From positions 1 to 64,000 of the forward strand of contig JAKPSH010000221.1 in assembly GCA_029555385.1 (NCBI GenBank): a DNA stretch of 64,000 nt, given 5' to 3'. Positions 37,101 to 46,153 of this stretch are shown here, piece after piece. A program made the position numbers and the translations under genes. This DNA comes from Pseudomonadota bacterium. Lineage in GTDB: Bacteria; Bdellovibrionota_C; UBA2361; SZUA-149. A model generated the notes under the pieces. That model saw only the letters and a list, made by a program, of their open reading frames with translations. It had not been told where the DNA came from and ran no database searches. Numbering within the stretch: position 1 is the first letter of the stretch; every line of letters begins with the position of its first letter.

Positions 37101-37320
37101 GGGTCATATCAGCTCGCCAGCCGCAAAGTTTTTCCATGTCGGCGAGCGAATTCGCTTCGCTTCGGAAAATGCCAGCTATGAGTTTGTGTGCCTAGGAGTC
37201 TACGCCGCACCGGATGAAGCGGCAGTTTTGCACCCTGGACTACGGGATTCCGCCGCGTGGCATATTCTCTCGCCTGAACAAACAATGCTCCTCGGCAAAA
37301 AACACTGGCTCAAGGGATGA
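34168..37320 (+). CDS. gspD: type II secretion secretin GspD with a long C-terminal extension
   Basis: 1050 residues; the usual length is 650-750. A signal peptide (about 20-45) is followed by an N0 domain (from about 105), N1-N3 repeats with low-complexity insertions near 300 and 410-475, and the secretin core (VIVEATLLEVSL, LSAPTILATDNEEAEIIVGE, VPFFKDIPVIGQWF). The core ends near residue 775. The last about 275 residues are a Pro/Ser-rich linker and an unrecognised globular-looking end (about 960-1050). It forms the outer-membrane pore. Confidence 0.94.
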   Translation: MAGRLLTPHKLQRYLRSLLCVVSTAGVFAAAAFFPLGAAADPKPSDFGAETVMPLEAKPLPVEEVEEQLIEYQTPSSLEQKEENTPGSSDNHPLDESAKLLADKTTVLNVTDGDLTALIKTFSKLTKRNYIVDSAVKGKVTIHFPQEVTVGEALRIFESVLLLKGFTTVPVDDNVWKVIAAKEARQTTIPLVKDTPKKPSDALVTELVRLKYVPADEIQQLINQFVSRDGLITAVASTNSLVIIDSSANIKRLKELIGQLDVPALDQEISIIPILYAEAKDIADKINDILDNKDNKESKPTTPQSPFTQRPPTPGSVQSATRAVAASESGSRRALPLKIIPDERTNSIIVVADPEMTLKVRALAEQLDSKVDLSGAGFWVYRLKHADAEQIAQIIDGLISGAGVTTSGDAGKTQGSSISRTQSRERDRDSDRSIMGDRRDNQSRLTSALQRSRELLASRQTATGTGQAGVTGGGKVNLEGEVSIAADGATNSLIINAARGDYEKIKQVIEVLDIKRRQVIVEATLLEVSLNQEEGMGIELQGTAAWDDGAIFAQTNYDNLTNLLTRPNALSDLTIAAASSGTITLPGGIVIPSQAILVTALSKHQNVNVLSAPTILATDNEEAEIIVGENVPFVSSTSTNQTNLNNTFNQIDRQDVGITLRITPQIGTGDYVGLHMFVEISNVVPTTRNDPNGPTTTIRTSETQVEVKDGQMIVTGGLLQDRVSDSVRGVPFFKDIPVIGQWFQRQDNLTNRTNLLVFITPRVVVDQYDARDATKEYASGLSGYIEENEVQPDRRAVLESRSMDKVVEEAPVAQDRRLPTTVTPPRIKETLSEEEQEASERTMARLKALEKSKAAYPSSPEAAVRSPAKDTDSLTADDIIDVTVSPQLPQTNTNSSEEASPPSPALPDAPPAPGPFSAVTDALPTMEAKTATLKKAFSEKSPLRTFVVLRQTKSPSGNKGEAPFTYADADKTVGIVVLGHISSPAAKFFHVGERIRFASENASYEFVCLGVYAAPDEAAVLHPGLRDSAAWHILSPEQTMLLGKKHWLKG

Positions 37321-37340
37321 GGAAGAAATCATTTTAGCGC

Positions 37341-39020
37341 ATGGCGACAGATACTAGCGCAAATAAACCGCCTCCCGGCAGCGCCGTTAAGGAAGCGCTG
37401 GAAGAAGAAGAACTGCTCGAGACTTCGACCACGACAATCAGCGCCGTCGATGCACGGCGCCTCGCTGCCGTGCTTGGGTTGGAATACCGCACCAGCCTTG
37501 CCGGAGCTGCTCCGCCGAAGGAACTTGTCTATGGCGACTTCGGACGGATCATCGGCTCCTGGGGCAAACAGTTCAAGGTTATTCCCCTGGGGCTGGATGA
37601 AAACGGCCTCACTGTGGCAGTAAGCGATCCTTTGGCCGTCGAAGCGGCCGATACTCTTCGCCTATGCTACGATTGCCCGGTACATCTGGTTGTCGCGCCG
37701 CCGGATGAAATCATTCGCGCAATCAACAGCGTCAGGACGAGCCTGATGTCCGACCGGGACAGCACTTTGGAAGCACAAAACGCCGATGCCGGCAGCGAAG
37801 ATATCTCAAGTACGCTAAAAATTGATGTTACCGACGCCGAGGATGAAGATGCGCCGATTATCCGCTATGTCAACACACTTATTTTTCGCGCAGCCAGCCA
37901 ACGCGCCTCAGATATCCACATCGAACCTTTCGAAAATGAACTGAAGGTTCGCTTCCGCATCGACGGCGTCTTGCAGGACGTAGACAGTGAGAGCAAAATG
38001 TTTCAGCCGGCCATACTTTCACGGGTAAAAGTGATGGCCAATCTTAATATTGCCGAGAAGCGCCTACCGCAAGACGGCAGAATCGGCTTGAAGATAGCCG
38101 GCCAGGACGTGGATATCCGTGTTTCCACCGTTCCCACCCGCTACGGGGAACGAATCGTGCTCCGTTTGCTTGATAAGGCAAGCATCCTGCTCGATTTAGC
38201 ATCTCTCGGTTTCAGCGCTGATATTGGCGATGTGGTTCATAAGATCATCCGCAAGAGCCACGGCATCATCCTGGTCACCGGACCCACGGGCTCCGGAAAG
38301 ACAACGACATTATATGCCTGTCTTTCCCATATCAATGCCGCAGATAAGAACATACTAACTATTGAAGATCCAATCGAATACGAGCTCACCGGGATCGGAC
38401 AAATGCAGGTGAACCCAAAAATCGATTTCACTTTCGCCAATGGACTGCGCGCCATTTTGCGCCAGGACCCCGACGTCGTCATGGTCGGTGAGATTCGGGA
38501 CATTGAGACCGTTGAGATTGCTATTCAAGCATCTCTCACCGGTCATCTTGTATTCTCCACACTGCACACAAACGACGCTCCCGGCGCGCTCACCCGCCTG
38601 CTTGATATGGGCGCTGAACCCTATTTGATTTCTTCAAGCCTCATCGGCGTCATGGCACAGCGCCTTGTCCGCCGGTTGTGTACAAAGTGCCGTATTGCAC
38701 ATGAACTTTTAGATTCGCAGTGCCGGGAGCTTGGACTGGATCCTTTGCGTCTGCAAAGCCGTGCCGTGTACCGGGCGCGCGACACAGGGTGCAACGAATG
38801 CCAATTCACGGGATACCGCGGACGTATGGGCATCCATGAAATGCTGCTCATTGATGATAATGTCCGCAATATGATCATGGCGCGTGCTAACGCTAATCAG
38901 ATTCGCGCGGCAGCTTCGGGTTTATCAAGCTTGCGCGCCGACGGAGCAAAAAAGATTCTCCAGGGAGTTACTTCGTTTGACGAGGTGCTTCGCGTAACGC
39001 AGGAGGATACAGCGGCCTGA
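37341..39020 (+). CDS. gspE: type II secretion ATPase GspE
   Basis: 559 residues. N-terminal GspE domain (to about 140), then Walker A GPTGSGKTTT (about 313), Asp box, Walker B and His box (LVFSTLHTNDAPGALTRL). A four-Cys zinc module, CTKC with CNEC, lies near 452-487. It powers pseudopilus assembly. Confidence 0.96.
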   Translation: MATDTSANKPPPGSAVKEALEEEELLETSTTTISAVDARRLAAVLGLEYRTSLAGAAPPKELVYGDFGRIIGSWGKQFKVIPLGLDENGLTVAVSDPLAVEAADTLRLCYDCPVHLVVAPPDEIIRAINSVRTSLMSDRDSTLEAQNADAGSEDISSTLKIDVTDAEDEDAPIIRYVNTLIFRAASQRASDIHIEPFENELKVRFRIDGVLQDVDSESKMFQPAILSRVKVMANLNIAEKRLPQDGRIGLKIAGQDVDIRVSTVPTRYGERIVLRLLDKASILLDLASLGFSADIGDVVHKIIRKSHGIILVTGPTGSGKTTTLYACLSHINAADKNILTIEDPIEYELTGIGQMQVNPKIDFTFANGLRAILRQDPDVVMVGEIRDIETVEIAIQASLTGHLVFSTLHTNDAPGALTRLLDMGAEPYLISSSLIGVMAQRLVRRLCTKCRIAHELLDSQCRELGLDPLRLQSRAVYRARDTGCNECQFTGYRGRMGIHEMLLIDDNVRNMIMARANANQIRAAASGLSSLRADGAKKILQGVTSFDEVLRVTQEDTAA

Positions 39021-39021
39021 C

Positions 39022-40251
39022 ATGGCGGTCTTTCTTTACAAAGCACTGAGCCCCAAGGGCCGCGAGGTTAAAGGATTGATTGACGCGGATAACGTCCGTG
39101 CCGCGCGCATCAAGCTCAAACAACAGGGAATATTTCCCATTCACATCGAGGAAACTCAGGTCCGGCAGGGGCCACGCAGCTGGAACTTGAGCGGCCTTGC
39201 CGGGCGCACCCCGCGAACAAGCGTAGGCCAGCTTGCTGTCGTCACCCGGCAGTTTGCCACTCTGCTGGCTGCCGGAATGCCCCTTGTTGATGCGCTAAAA
39301 GCTCTTGCCGATCAAATTGATCAACCTGGATTGAAAGGCGTTGTCGCCGAAGTTTGCGACAAAGTTAACGAAGGATCGAACCTGGCAAACGCCATGCGGG
39401 CTTACCCAGGAGTTTTTCCTCGCTTGTACACCAATATGGTTTCTTCAGGAGAAGCTAGTGGTTCACTGGATATGGTGTTAGAACGCCTGGCAGATTTACT
39501 CGAAGCTCAGGCAGCGCTGCGCCGGAAAATTATATCAGCACTCACCTATCCGATATTGATGCTGGTGCTGTGTTGTGCCGTAATTATGCTGCTCATGGCT
39601 TACGTAGTCCCGCAAATTACCACGATTTTCCAGGAGCAAAAGGCCGTACTCCCTCTACCAACGCGCGTCGTGATTTCACTAAGCAGCTTCTTTCAGTCGT
39701 ACTGGTACTTAATTATTATCGGCGGGTTCGGCGCGTTCTTAGGATTGCGGCAATATATCCAGACCAAAAGAGGCCGGCATGCTTATGACTCCTTTGCACT
39801 GAGCTTGCCTGTTATCGGCGGGCTTAGGCTTAAGATTGCAACAAGCCGCCTCGCCCGCAACCTCGGCATGATGCTCGCCAGCGGAATCGAGCTGCTCACT
39901 GCGCTTAATATTGCAAAAAACATTATTGGTAATGTCGTCTTGGAAGAAGCCATTGAGAAAGCCGCTGACGGTGTTCGGGAGGGAGGGAGCCTGGCACTCG
40001 AATTGAATAAATCCGGCAAGTTTCCTCGTCTTCTTATACACATGGTCGCCATCGGAGAAAAAACCGGCCAGCTAGAGCCCATGCTGCTTCGTGCTGCAGG
40101 CGTTTACGAATCCGAAGTGGATGCGGTAATTACAAGTTTTACTTCAATTCTTGAACCTTTATTGATTATTTTTTTGGCGCTGATTGTAGGAACCATTCTG
40201 GCGGCGGTAATGCTGCCAATGCTGGAAATGACATCAATGATGCATGCATGA
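39022..40251 (+). CDS. gspF: type II secretion inner-membrane platform protein GspF
   Basis: 409 residues with two homologous T2SSF domains (FATLLAAGMPLVDALKAL and then LGMMLASGIELLTALNIA) and three membrane helices. It starts one base after the gspE stop and couples the ATPase to the pseudopilus. Confidence 0.96.
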   Translation: MAVFLYKALSPKGREVKGLIDADNVRAARIKLKQQGIFPIHIEETQVRQGPRSWNLSGLAGRTPRTSVGQLAVVTRQFATLLAAGMPLVDALKALADQIDQPGLKGVVAEVCDKVNEGSNLANAMRAYPGVFPRLYTNMVSSGEASGSLDMVLERLADLLEAQAALRRKIISALTYPILMLVLCCAVIMLLMAYVVPQITTIFQEQKAVLPLPTRVVISLSSFFQSYWYLIIIGGFGAFLGLRQYIQTKRGRHAYDSFALSLPVIGGLRLKIATSRLARNLGMMLASGIELLTALNIAKNIIGNVVLEEAIEKAADGVREGGSLALELNKSGKFPRLLIHMVAIGEKTGQLEPMLLRAAGVYESEVDAVITSFTSILEPLLIIFLALIVGTILAAVMLPMLEMTSMMHA

Positions 40252-40288
40252 GAAGCATGCTATGCTTAGGAAAGTTACGGAGGAAAAT

Positions 40289-40705
40289 ATGAAAACTCTC
40301 AACCATCGCGGATTGACGCTTGTTGAGCTGCTCGTGGTCATCGTGCTGATCGGTCTAATCGCCGTGGTCGTCAGCAAAAACGTTATTCAACAGGGAGACA
40401 TTGCGAAAGCAGAGCTGAACGTTGTGCGCATGAACAAGCTTAAAAACGCTCTGGGTCAGTACCGGTTGAAGTATAATTCTTATCCGTCCCGCCTGGAGGA
40501 GCTTGTCAAAGGCGGCGCAGATGTCCGGAACAGCGATCAGATTTTCATGCCGCTCGCCGAGGAAGAAGAGCTGAAGGATGTATGGGGTGCTCCATATGTC
40601 TACAAATCCGACAACGATGGCCGCACGTATGGACTGAAGAGTCTCGGATCGGACGGCACGGAAGGCGGTGACGGACCAAAACAAGACGTCACGGTGCGGC
40701 CCTAA
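40289..40705 (+). CDS. gspG: major pseudopilin GspG
   Basis: 138 residues from the ATG at 40289, which has ACGGAGG at ideal spacing; frame-open starts from 40244 are less likely. The prepilin site is HRG/LTLVELLVVIV with Leu in place of Phe at +1. The C-terminal WGAPYVYKSD and GTEGGDG fit the calcium-binding end of GspG. It forms the pseudopilus shaft. Confidence 0.95.
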   Translation: MKTLNHRGLTLVELLVVIVLIGLIAVVVSKNVIQQGDIAKAELNVVRMNKLKNALGQYRLKYNSYPSRLEELVKGGADVRNSDQIFMPLAEEEELKDVWGAPYVYKSDNDGRTYGLKSLGSDGTEGGDGPKQDVTVRP

Positions 40706-40743
40706 ACAGCCGGAGATTACACAGACCCGGATTGCATGTTGCC

Positions 40744-40780
40744 CTAGCCGTAATAAAGCCTTGTGAGATATCGCGGCTAG
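40744..40780 (+). repeat. inverted repeat between gspG and gspH
   Basis: CTAGCCG (40744-40750) pairs with CGGCTAG (40774-40780) in the 99-base gap after the major pseudopilin. It could stabilise the gspG message or weaken readthrough. The loop shares TGTGAGATAT with the hairpin at 18485-18532. Confidence 0.4.
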
Positions 40781-40804
40781 CCGTCATTTCGTCTGGAGAG
40801 CATC

Positions 40805-41587
40805 TTGACTTTTGGTAATCAATGCTTAGACCTGGAGCGTGCGCGAAAGGATGGTCCGGCTTGGCCCTCGTCGTGCGGCTTTACTCTTGTCGAGTTGGTG
40901 CTCGCAATTGTTCTTATCGCGCTGATTAGTTCATTTGCGGCAATTCGTTTTGAGTCTCTCTTCGGCTGGAAGGCCGAAGGAGAACTGCGAAAGTTTGCCG
41001 AAACATGGCAGTTTTTGTTCAACGAAGCTTACGGACGCGGCGATTCCTACCGGATAGTTGTTAATCTGGATCAGAACTCATATTACGTGCGGCGTGAAGT
41101 CATCCCGCGCGGTCTCATCGTTCGCCAGGTAGACTACCTCGCGAACTTCCGGACAAAATCAGAAAAGGCACGGCGTGCCAAAAAGGAAGAAGAGGAGCTG
41201 CTCTCTATTGAAGAAGAGTTGGCTGAAGAAGATTTGCGTCAAGGCGGCGCATTAGACGAACTGTTTTACGAAACAATGTTTGCCGATCCCTTCAGCCCGA
41301 AGCGTTTGGCGCGGCCCGTAGAGTTCCCCTCGCTTGCCGAGCAAAGAACGCTTCCACCGGGCCTTATCTTCCGCAGCGTCACACTGCACGGCGAACGCAT
41401 CGAATCCGGCCAAGCTTTTTTGCGGCTTTCTCCGCGGGGCTCGGCGGAGTTCGCCGCCGTAGTGCTTCAAGCCGGCGAACAGCTATACACCGTAGTAATC
41501 AATCCAGCTACCGGCAAAGTGTCTGTCCAGCCGGGAGAACGCGATTTTACCGAAGGATACGCCGAACTGGTTACAGGAACACGATGA
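40805..41587 (+). CDS. gspH: minor pseudopilin GspH-like
   Basis: 260 residues from a TTG start with CTGGAGAG before it. The prepilin cleavage site is CG/FTLVELVLAIVLIAL. It is longer than typical GspH (about 170), partly through a highly charged insertion of Lys and Glu near 117-150. It ends overlapping gspI by 4 bases. Confidence 0.85.
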   Translation: MTFGNQCLDLERARKDGPAWPSSCGFTLVELVLAIVLIALISSFAAIRFESLFGWKAEGELRKFAETWQFLFNEAYGRGDSYRIVVNLDQNSYYVRREVIPRGLIVRQVDYLANFRTKSEKARRAKKEEEELLSIEEELAEEDLRQGGALDELFYETMFADPFSPKRLARPVEFPSLAEQRTLPPGLIFRSVTLHGERIESGQAFLRLSPRGSAEFAAVVLQAGEQLYTVVINPATGKVSVQPGERDFTEGYAELVTGTR

Positions 41588-42072
41588 CTGCCAGAAAACT
41601 TTCCGGTTTCACTTTGGTCGAAGTGGCAGTAGCCGTGGCTATCCTGGGAATTGCGCTCACCACACTGATTGGATTGCATACGCGCCTGCTTAACACCTAC
41701 GTCATGGAGCGCAGCCGCATACGCGCCGCATTTTATGCCCAATACCTGATGACAATGATTGAACTTGAAGCAGACCCGCCGGAGAGCGGCACAGAACAAC
41801 GCGAGCTGGTGCAGGCACTGGAAGATGCGGGATATTTCGATGAAGAACGCGACCGGAATGCAAGAAAAGCCGTAGATGGCTGGCGGTTCTCCCAATCAGT
41901 AACTAGCGTCGATCTGCCCCTTTTGGCTGATGCACTGCGGCGTGTGGAAATCGAAATCTCTTGGGGCGACACCACGGACGATCGTTACTCGCTTGTTTAC
42001 CTCGTTCCCAATGTTAATTTATCTGCACAGACTTTACCAGCCTCGCCCTATCCGGCAGCGGGAGGAGGTTAG
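41584..42072 (+). CDS. gspI: minor pseudopilin GspI
   Basis: 162 residues. Prepilin site SG/FTLVEVAVAVAILGIAL with the short basic leader MTARKL. Its position between gspH and gspJ supports GspI, which normally forms the tip complex with GspJ and GspK. Confidence 0.87.
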   Translation: MTARKLSGFTLVEVAVAVAILGIALTTLIGLHTRLLNTYVMERSRIRAAFYAQYLMTMIELEADPPESGTEQRELVQALEDAGYFDEERDRNARKAVDGWRFSQSVTSVDLPLLADALRRVEIEISWGDTTDDRYSLVYLVPNVNLSAQTLPASPYPAAGGG

Positions 42073-42075
42073 GCA

Positions 42076-42852
42076 ATGAGCAAATGTCTCCATCGACGGC
42101 AGCATTGCGCTGGCCGTAACGTAATTGAACAAAGGGAACTTGAGGAACACCCCAACCTGCCCGAACACGGCTTTACTCTTGTGGAACTAGTCGTTGTGGC
42201 CGTGCTGCTTGCTCTGATGTCCGGTATTTTGTACGGAACAATCAGCGGAATACTACGGGGCCGTGCCATTATTGAAAGTGAACAGGACACAGCGCGTGTT
42301 GCTCAGTACGTGCTGGAGAGAATGTCACGCGAGCTTACGAGCCGGGCTCCCATCGCGCTGTCTCAACGTGAAGAAGACCAGAGATCAACTCCGATTTACA
42401 GCACGGACACTTTGGAAGGGCTCGACAAACAGGGGACAAGCAACGATGAGGATCAACTTCGCTTTGTGAGTATCAACTCGGGTCAACTGTTTTTCAATAC
42501 GGTTCCCAGTTATGGACTGGTCGAGATTGACTATCATTTAGAAGATTCCCGGCAGCAGCAGCGTTCGCCGGCAAAAGGCAACAAAATCCTGGTTCGCGAG
42601 GAAGTTCCAGCCGATGTTCGCAGCGAAGAAATTAGAAAACAACGCCGCGTTGCCTTTCCCATCGCCGACAACGTGGCGGGGCTGAACTTTCGCTTTCGGC
42701 GCGAAGGGCAATGGCTCAGCGAATGGAAAAATCAGGGCGCTCGCTTGCCGGAGGCTGTTGAAATCACGTTGACCCTCCAAGGGAGCGAAGGCAAGCTCGA
42801 TACTTATCGGACCGCGGTATTCCTCATGCAGAGCGCAAATCGCTCACGATAA
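42076..42852 (+). CDS. gspJ: minor pseudopilin GspJ
   Basis: 258 residues. The prepilin leader is unusually long (about 33 residues) before HG/FTLVELVVVAVLLALMSG. The body has the GspJ-type ERMSRELTSR helix and beta strands. The ribosome site GGAGGAGG lies at the end of gspI. No gspK follows, although GspK usually caps the I-J-K tip. Confidence 0.87.
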   Translation: MSKCLHRRQHCAGRNVIEQRELEEHPNLPEHGFTLVELVVVAVLLALMSGILYGTISGILRGRAIIESEQDTARVAQYVLERMSRELTSRAPIALSQREEDQRSTPIYSTDTLEGLDKQGTSNDEDQLRFVSINSGQLFFNTVPSYGLVEIDYHLEDSRQQQRSPAKGNKILVREEVPADVRSEEIRKQRRVAFPIADNVAGLNFRFRREGQWLSEWKNQGARLPEAVEITLTLQGSEGKLDTYRTAVFLMQSANRSR

Positions 42853-42924
42853 TAGGGACGGTTTTAGGTATTTCTCTTTCGTCTCCTTAATGGTAGGTTT
42901 TTAACTCAACAACGAGAAATCACG

Positions 42925-44460
42925 ATGTCTACAGTTGCCGCGATCAGCATTTCCGACAAAGAGGCTCTTGTCGTCACTGGCGATCAGGATAAAGACGGGG
43001 TCATTCAGCTCATCAGCATCACTTCGCGGACGCTAACTGGAACACACAGCAGTCCTGAACGCACTGGCGAACAAGGAACAAACGGGATGGCCGCTCAAAC
43101 TTCAGGCGCTGAGGTTTCATCCTCCGCAGAAGCAGCGTTTATCATGAAAGAAACTGCCACAAGCAGTTCAAGCACTTTGATAGATTTAGGCGTTGATTCG
43201 ATCGTTGCCCTGGCACCCGCAATTAAGGTTCTGTACAAGAAGAGCTTCCTGCCCTTTTCCGATCAAAAAAAGCTAGATCAGGTCTTGCCGCTTCAAATTC
43301 AAGACGCACTGCCGTTCGATGTCGGTGAGTTTGTCGTAGCAAACGTCGTGCTGGCAAAAAACGGCAATAATAATTATGAAATTTTGTCTTCGATTGCGCC
43401 GCGGAGCGATATCGAGCGAACGCTCCGTATTATGTCGGCACTCGGGGCAGAACCGCACATTCTCACCACGCGGGCCAGCATGTTGGCGTCCCTTGCCTCA
43501 ATTTCGCGAGAGCCGCTTGGCTCAACCTACGTGTTAATTGCTCTGAGCGAAGAATACTGTTCCATCGCGTTGTTTGTCGAAGATCATCTGTGTCAACTTC
43601 GCGACTTGCCGATACCCGATCAGCCCGGCACGGGGGAAACAGCTAATGGCGAGCTTCTGGCGATGATCAAGAGTTCAGTTATCGCCGCAGAACACGAATT
43701 CAGCATACGATTCCCGGTTGTTTATCTCATCGGGAACCGGGAAGCCGCTCACGTGCTTTCTGAAGTCCTTTTTATCCCGGTTAAGCTTTTTCCCATTGAG
43801 CGTGCCGTTCGCGATCAAACGGGGGAGCATTTGGACTTTTCCGCAATTTTCTGGGCAGTCGGCGCCATAGCTTCGGAAAACAGCAAAGCAAAAGACCCCG
43901 CGAAAAGGCCGGTTGATTTTCGCAAAGGTATTTTCGCCTATCAGCCGGCTTGGGGCAATTTATGGTTCGCACTTCGTGACGAGCTGCTGCCAATTTGTCT
44001 TGCGATGTTCTTTCTCGTCGGCTGGGCCGTGGCCCTGGTCTATCATTCAAATAAATCCCTGAAGGCGATAGATGACAAGATACACGAGATTGTCTCGACG
44101 GCGATACCGGACGAGGAGATACCTCGCGGAACAGAATTCTCCGAACTCGAAGACCGGATTCAAAAAATTGAAGATCAGCTTCGCGGAATTGGATCACTTT
44201 CCAGCCTGTCTCCATTAGAGACTCTGCGCGAACTCTCCCAAACCATAAGCCCAGAGGTGAAAATCGAAATTGACACGCTAAGCATTGGTCATTCTCGCTT
44301 AATTTTTCGCGGATCCGTCCCCGATAATCCTGCTGCCGGTGCCTTGGAGGAGATGCTTAAGCAACGGAAGGAGCGATTTTGCAGCGTCAATATCACTCCG
44401 ATGGGTCAGGGCCGGGGAGCCCGGGTTAATATTTCTGCAGAAATCGGCATTTGCGAATAA
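42925..44460 (+). CDS. gspL: type II secretion cytoplasmic/membrane protein GspL
   Basis: 511 residues. The actin-like cytoplasmic part has a Ser/Thr/Gly-rich insertion (about 35-75) and LPLQIQDALPFDVGEFV, typical of the GspL/PilM fold. One membrane helix (about 355-375) is followed by a periplasmic ferredoxin-like end. GspL ties GspE to the inner membrane and pairs with GspM, the next gene. Confidence 0.85.
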   Translation: MSTVAAISISDKEALVVTGDQDKDGVIQLISITSRTLTGTHSSPERTGEQGTNGMAAQTSGAEVSSSAEAAFIMKETATSSSSTLIDLGVDSIVALAPAIKVLYKKSFLPFSDQKKLDQVLPLQIQDALPFDVGEFVVANVVLAKNGNNNYEILSSIAPRSDIERTLRIMSALGAEPHILTTRASMLASLASISREPLGSTYVLIALSEEYCSIALFVEDHLCQLRDLPIPDQPGTGETANGELLAMIKSSVIAAEHEFSIRFPVVYLIGNREAAHVLSEVLFIPVKLFPIERAVRDQTGEHLDFSAIFWAVGAIASENSKAKDPAKRPVDFRKGIFAYQPAWGNLWFALRDELLPICLAMFFLVGWAVALVYHSNKSLKAIDDKIHEIVSTAIPDEEIPRGTEFSELEDRIQKIEDQLRGIGSLSSLSPLETLRELSQTISPEVKIEIDTLSIGHSRLIFRGSVPDNPAAGALEEMLKQRKERFCSVNITPMGQGRGARVNISAEIGICE

Positions 44461-44466
44461 TGGCCT

Positions 44467-45042
44467 ATGACTAGACGACTTTCATCACTGATGCGGCGGT
44501 CTTGGTTGACATTTGCCCGGCTGAGTCCGCGGGAACGGTATTTGGTGACTTTCACGCTGGCTTGCGTGATTGGCTACGGAGTATATTCGGCGATATCTGA
44601 AATCCGCACCTATGTAGCCGACACGAAGAGAGTGCTCGCTCTCCGCTCAACTCAGCTCGAAGATTTGAGCCGCGTTGTTCGCCGGTATAAAACGCTGAAC
44701 TCCCGTCTGGAAAAAGCGCAAAAAACCTTTGCGCAATCTCAGACAACATTTAAAGAAGTCACCGATCAACTTGATCGAATCGTGCGCCAGACAATCGGCA
44801 GTAATACTCATGATCTAAAAAAAGGCGGGTCTCCATCCCAAGTCGGATTTGATTATGAAAAACAAGCTTTTACACTTAATGTACGTTCCCTCTCCTTGGA
44901 ACAGGTAATCAAACTGCTTTATGAGCTCGAACAAGGCGGAAGTCCGCTCTTCTTGGGGAAGGTTGACATTATTCGCTCGTCTGCCGACAACAGCTTTGCC
45001 GCGACACTTGAGATTTTCAGTATCCAGAAGAAGTCTTCGTAG
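44467..45042 (+). CDS. gspM: type II secretion protein GspM-like
   Basis: 191 residues. A cytoplasmic start with LSPRERYL, a typical GspM feature, one membrane helix (about 28-46), a coiled-coil (about 55-100) and a small periplasmic domain. It starts 6 bases after gspL. The assignment rests on topology and position as much as on sequence. Confidence 0.8.
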   Translation: MTRRLSSLMRRSWLTFARLSPRERYLVTFTLACVIGYGVYSAISEIRTYVADTKRVLALRSTQLEDLSRVVRRYKTLNSRLEKAQKTFAQSQTTFKEVTDQLDRIVRQTIGSNTHDLKKGGSPSQVGFDYEKQAFTLNVRSLSLEQVIKLLYELEQGGSPLFLGKVDIIRSSADNSFAATLEIFSIQKKSS

Positions 45043-45053
45043 TTCAATCCAGG

Positions 45054-45983
45054 ATGAACAAACACCTCAGTCATCTTATTGCCTTCCTTGTAATGCTTGC
45101 CGTATTTGCAGTGATCCGGTTTCCATACGACGAATATGCGGAAGATTTTTTCTCTCAGGTCAAAGAAAACGCGCGCAAACAAGGGTTATTTCTCGACGCT
45201 GCGCAGGTAGATCTGCAGTTTCCAGGCCGGGTCGTGCTCAATAACGTTAAATTGGTTCTGCCGTTTAGTCCATGGCCTATCCCACTGCATTTTGATCGGA
45301 CAACGATCATCCCGCGGCTGATATCATTGCTGCGCCTCAGGCAAGGCTGGCGTGGAACACTGGATTTGTATAATGGAGTCCTCAAGCTAAGTTTTGCGCA
45401 GCTAGGCGAAAAGGATAAAATCCAGCTTAAGGCTGAGGGCAAAGCAATAGACCTTGGCCAGCACCCGCTGCTAGGCTCATCCGGCATTAACGGGCTTTTC
45501 GCTGTTACGCTTGACGGAGTATTTCGCGAGAGCACAGATCCCGCAAGGAAACCTCGTCCGCTTGAGCCGCAGTTTTCTGTAGAAAGGGCGGAAGCATCTG
45601 TTTCCGTTGAAAACGGCTCTTACGGGGGCGGCGGAAAGATCGCTGGTCTTGTTGCCGTACCTGCCGCAACCTCAATTAATCTTGCCTTGAAGGCAGTCAT
45701 GGAGGGGCCGCGCGTTACGGTGCCTGAATTACGCTGTTTCTCTTCTTTGGGTGAAGTAACTGGCACCGGTGCTCTGCAGACGCTTGATCTTGTGCGAATT
45801 CAAAGCATGAAATGGGATATTACTCTTAAGCTTACTCCCCAAGGAGCACAGGCATTCGGCGGTTACTTCGCGCTGGCCGCCCGCCTTCCCGTAGAGCAAA
45901 ACGTCCGCAATTTTAGAATAGCCATCGAGCAAATAAAGGGGGATTCGCTGCCCAAAATAGCCGTCTCGACGCTGGACAGGTAA
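45054..45983 (+). CDS. gspN: type II secretion protein GspN
   Basis: 309 residues. An N-terminal membrane helix (about 6-22) starting just after NKHLSHLIAF, then a long beta-rich periplasmic part (FPGRVVLNNVKLVL) resembling the GspN/AsmA-like type common in deltaproteobacterial systems. It is the last gene of the operon. The exact role of GspN is not settled. Confidence 0.8.
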   Translation: MNKHLSHLIAFLVMLAVFAVIRFPYDEYAEDFFSQVKENARKQGLFLDAAQVDLQFPGRVVLNNVKLVLPFSPWPIPLHFDRTTIIPRLISLLRLRQGWRGTLDLYNGVLKLSFAQLGEKDKIQLKAEGKAIDLGQHPLLGSSGINGLFAVTLDGVFRESTDPARKPRPLEPQFSVERAEASVSVENGSYGGGGKIAGLVAVPAATSINLALKAVMEGPRVTVPELRCFSSLGEVTGTGALQTLDLVRIQSMKWDITLKLTPQGAQAFGGYFALAARLPVEQNVRNFRIAIEQIKGDSLPKIAVSTLDR

Positions 45984-46061
45984 TACCCGACCAAAAGACG
46001 CCCTATAACTTCTCGTTCAATCTTAGCCACTTATCATATTCACGACTTTTATTCGGCATAC

Positions 46062-46087
46062 CGTGTAAGGACTCGGCGAGTCACACG
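46062..46087. repeat. bulged hairpin after the gsp operon
   Basis: CGTGT (46062-46066) pairs with ACACG (46083-46087) and GACTCG (46070-46075) with CGAGTC (46077-46082), with AAG bulged. No T-run follows. It could be a weak terminator for gsp or a site upstream of the next gene. Confidence 0.4.
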
Positions 46088-46153
46088 TCCAAGCTCCAAG
46101 GTTACGTAATGGGCAGATTGTGAACGCACCCGCCAGATTAAAAAGAGGGGAAT

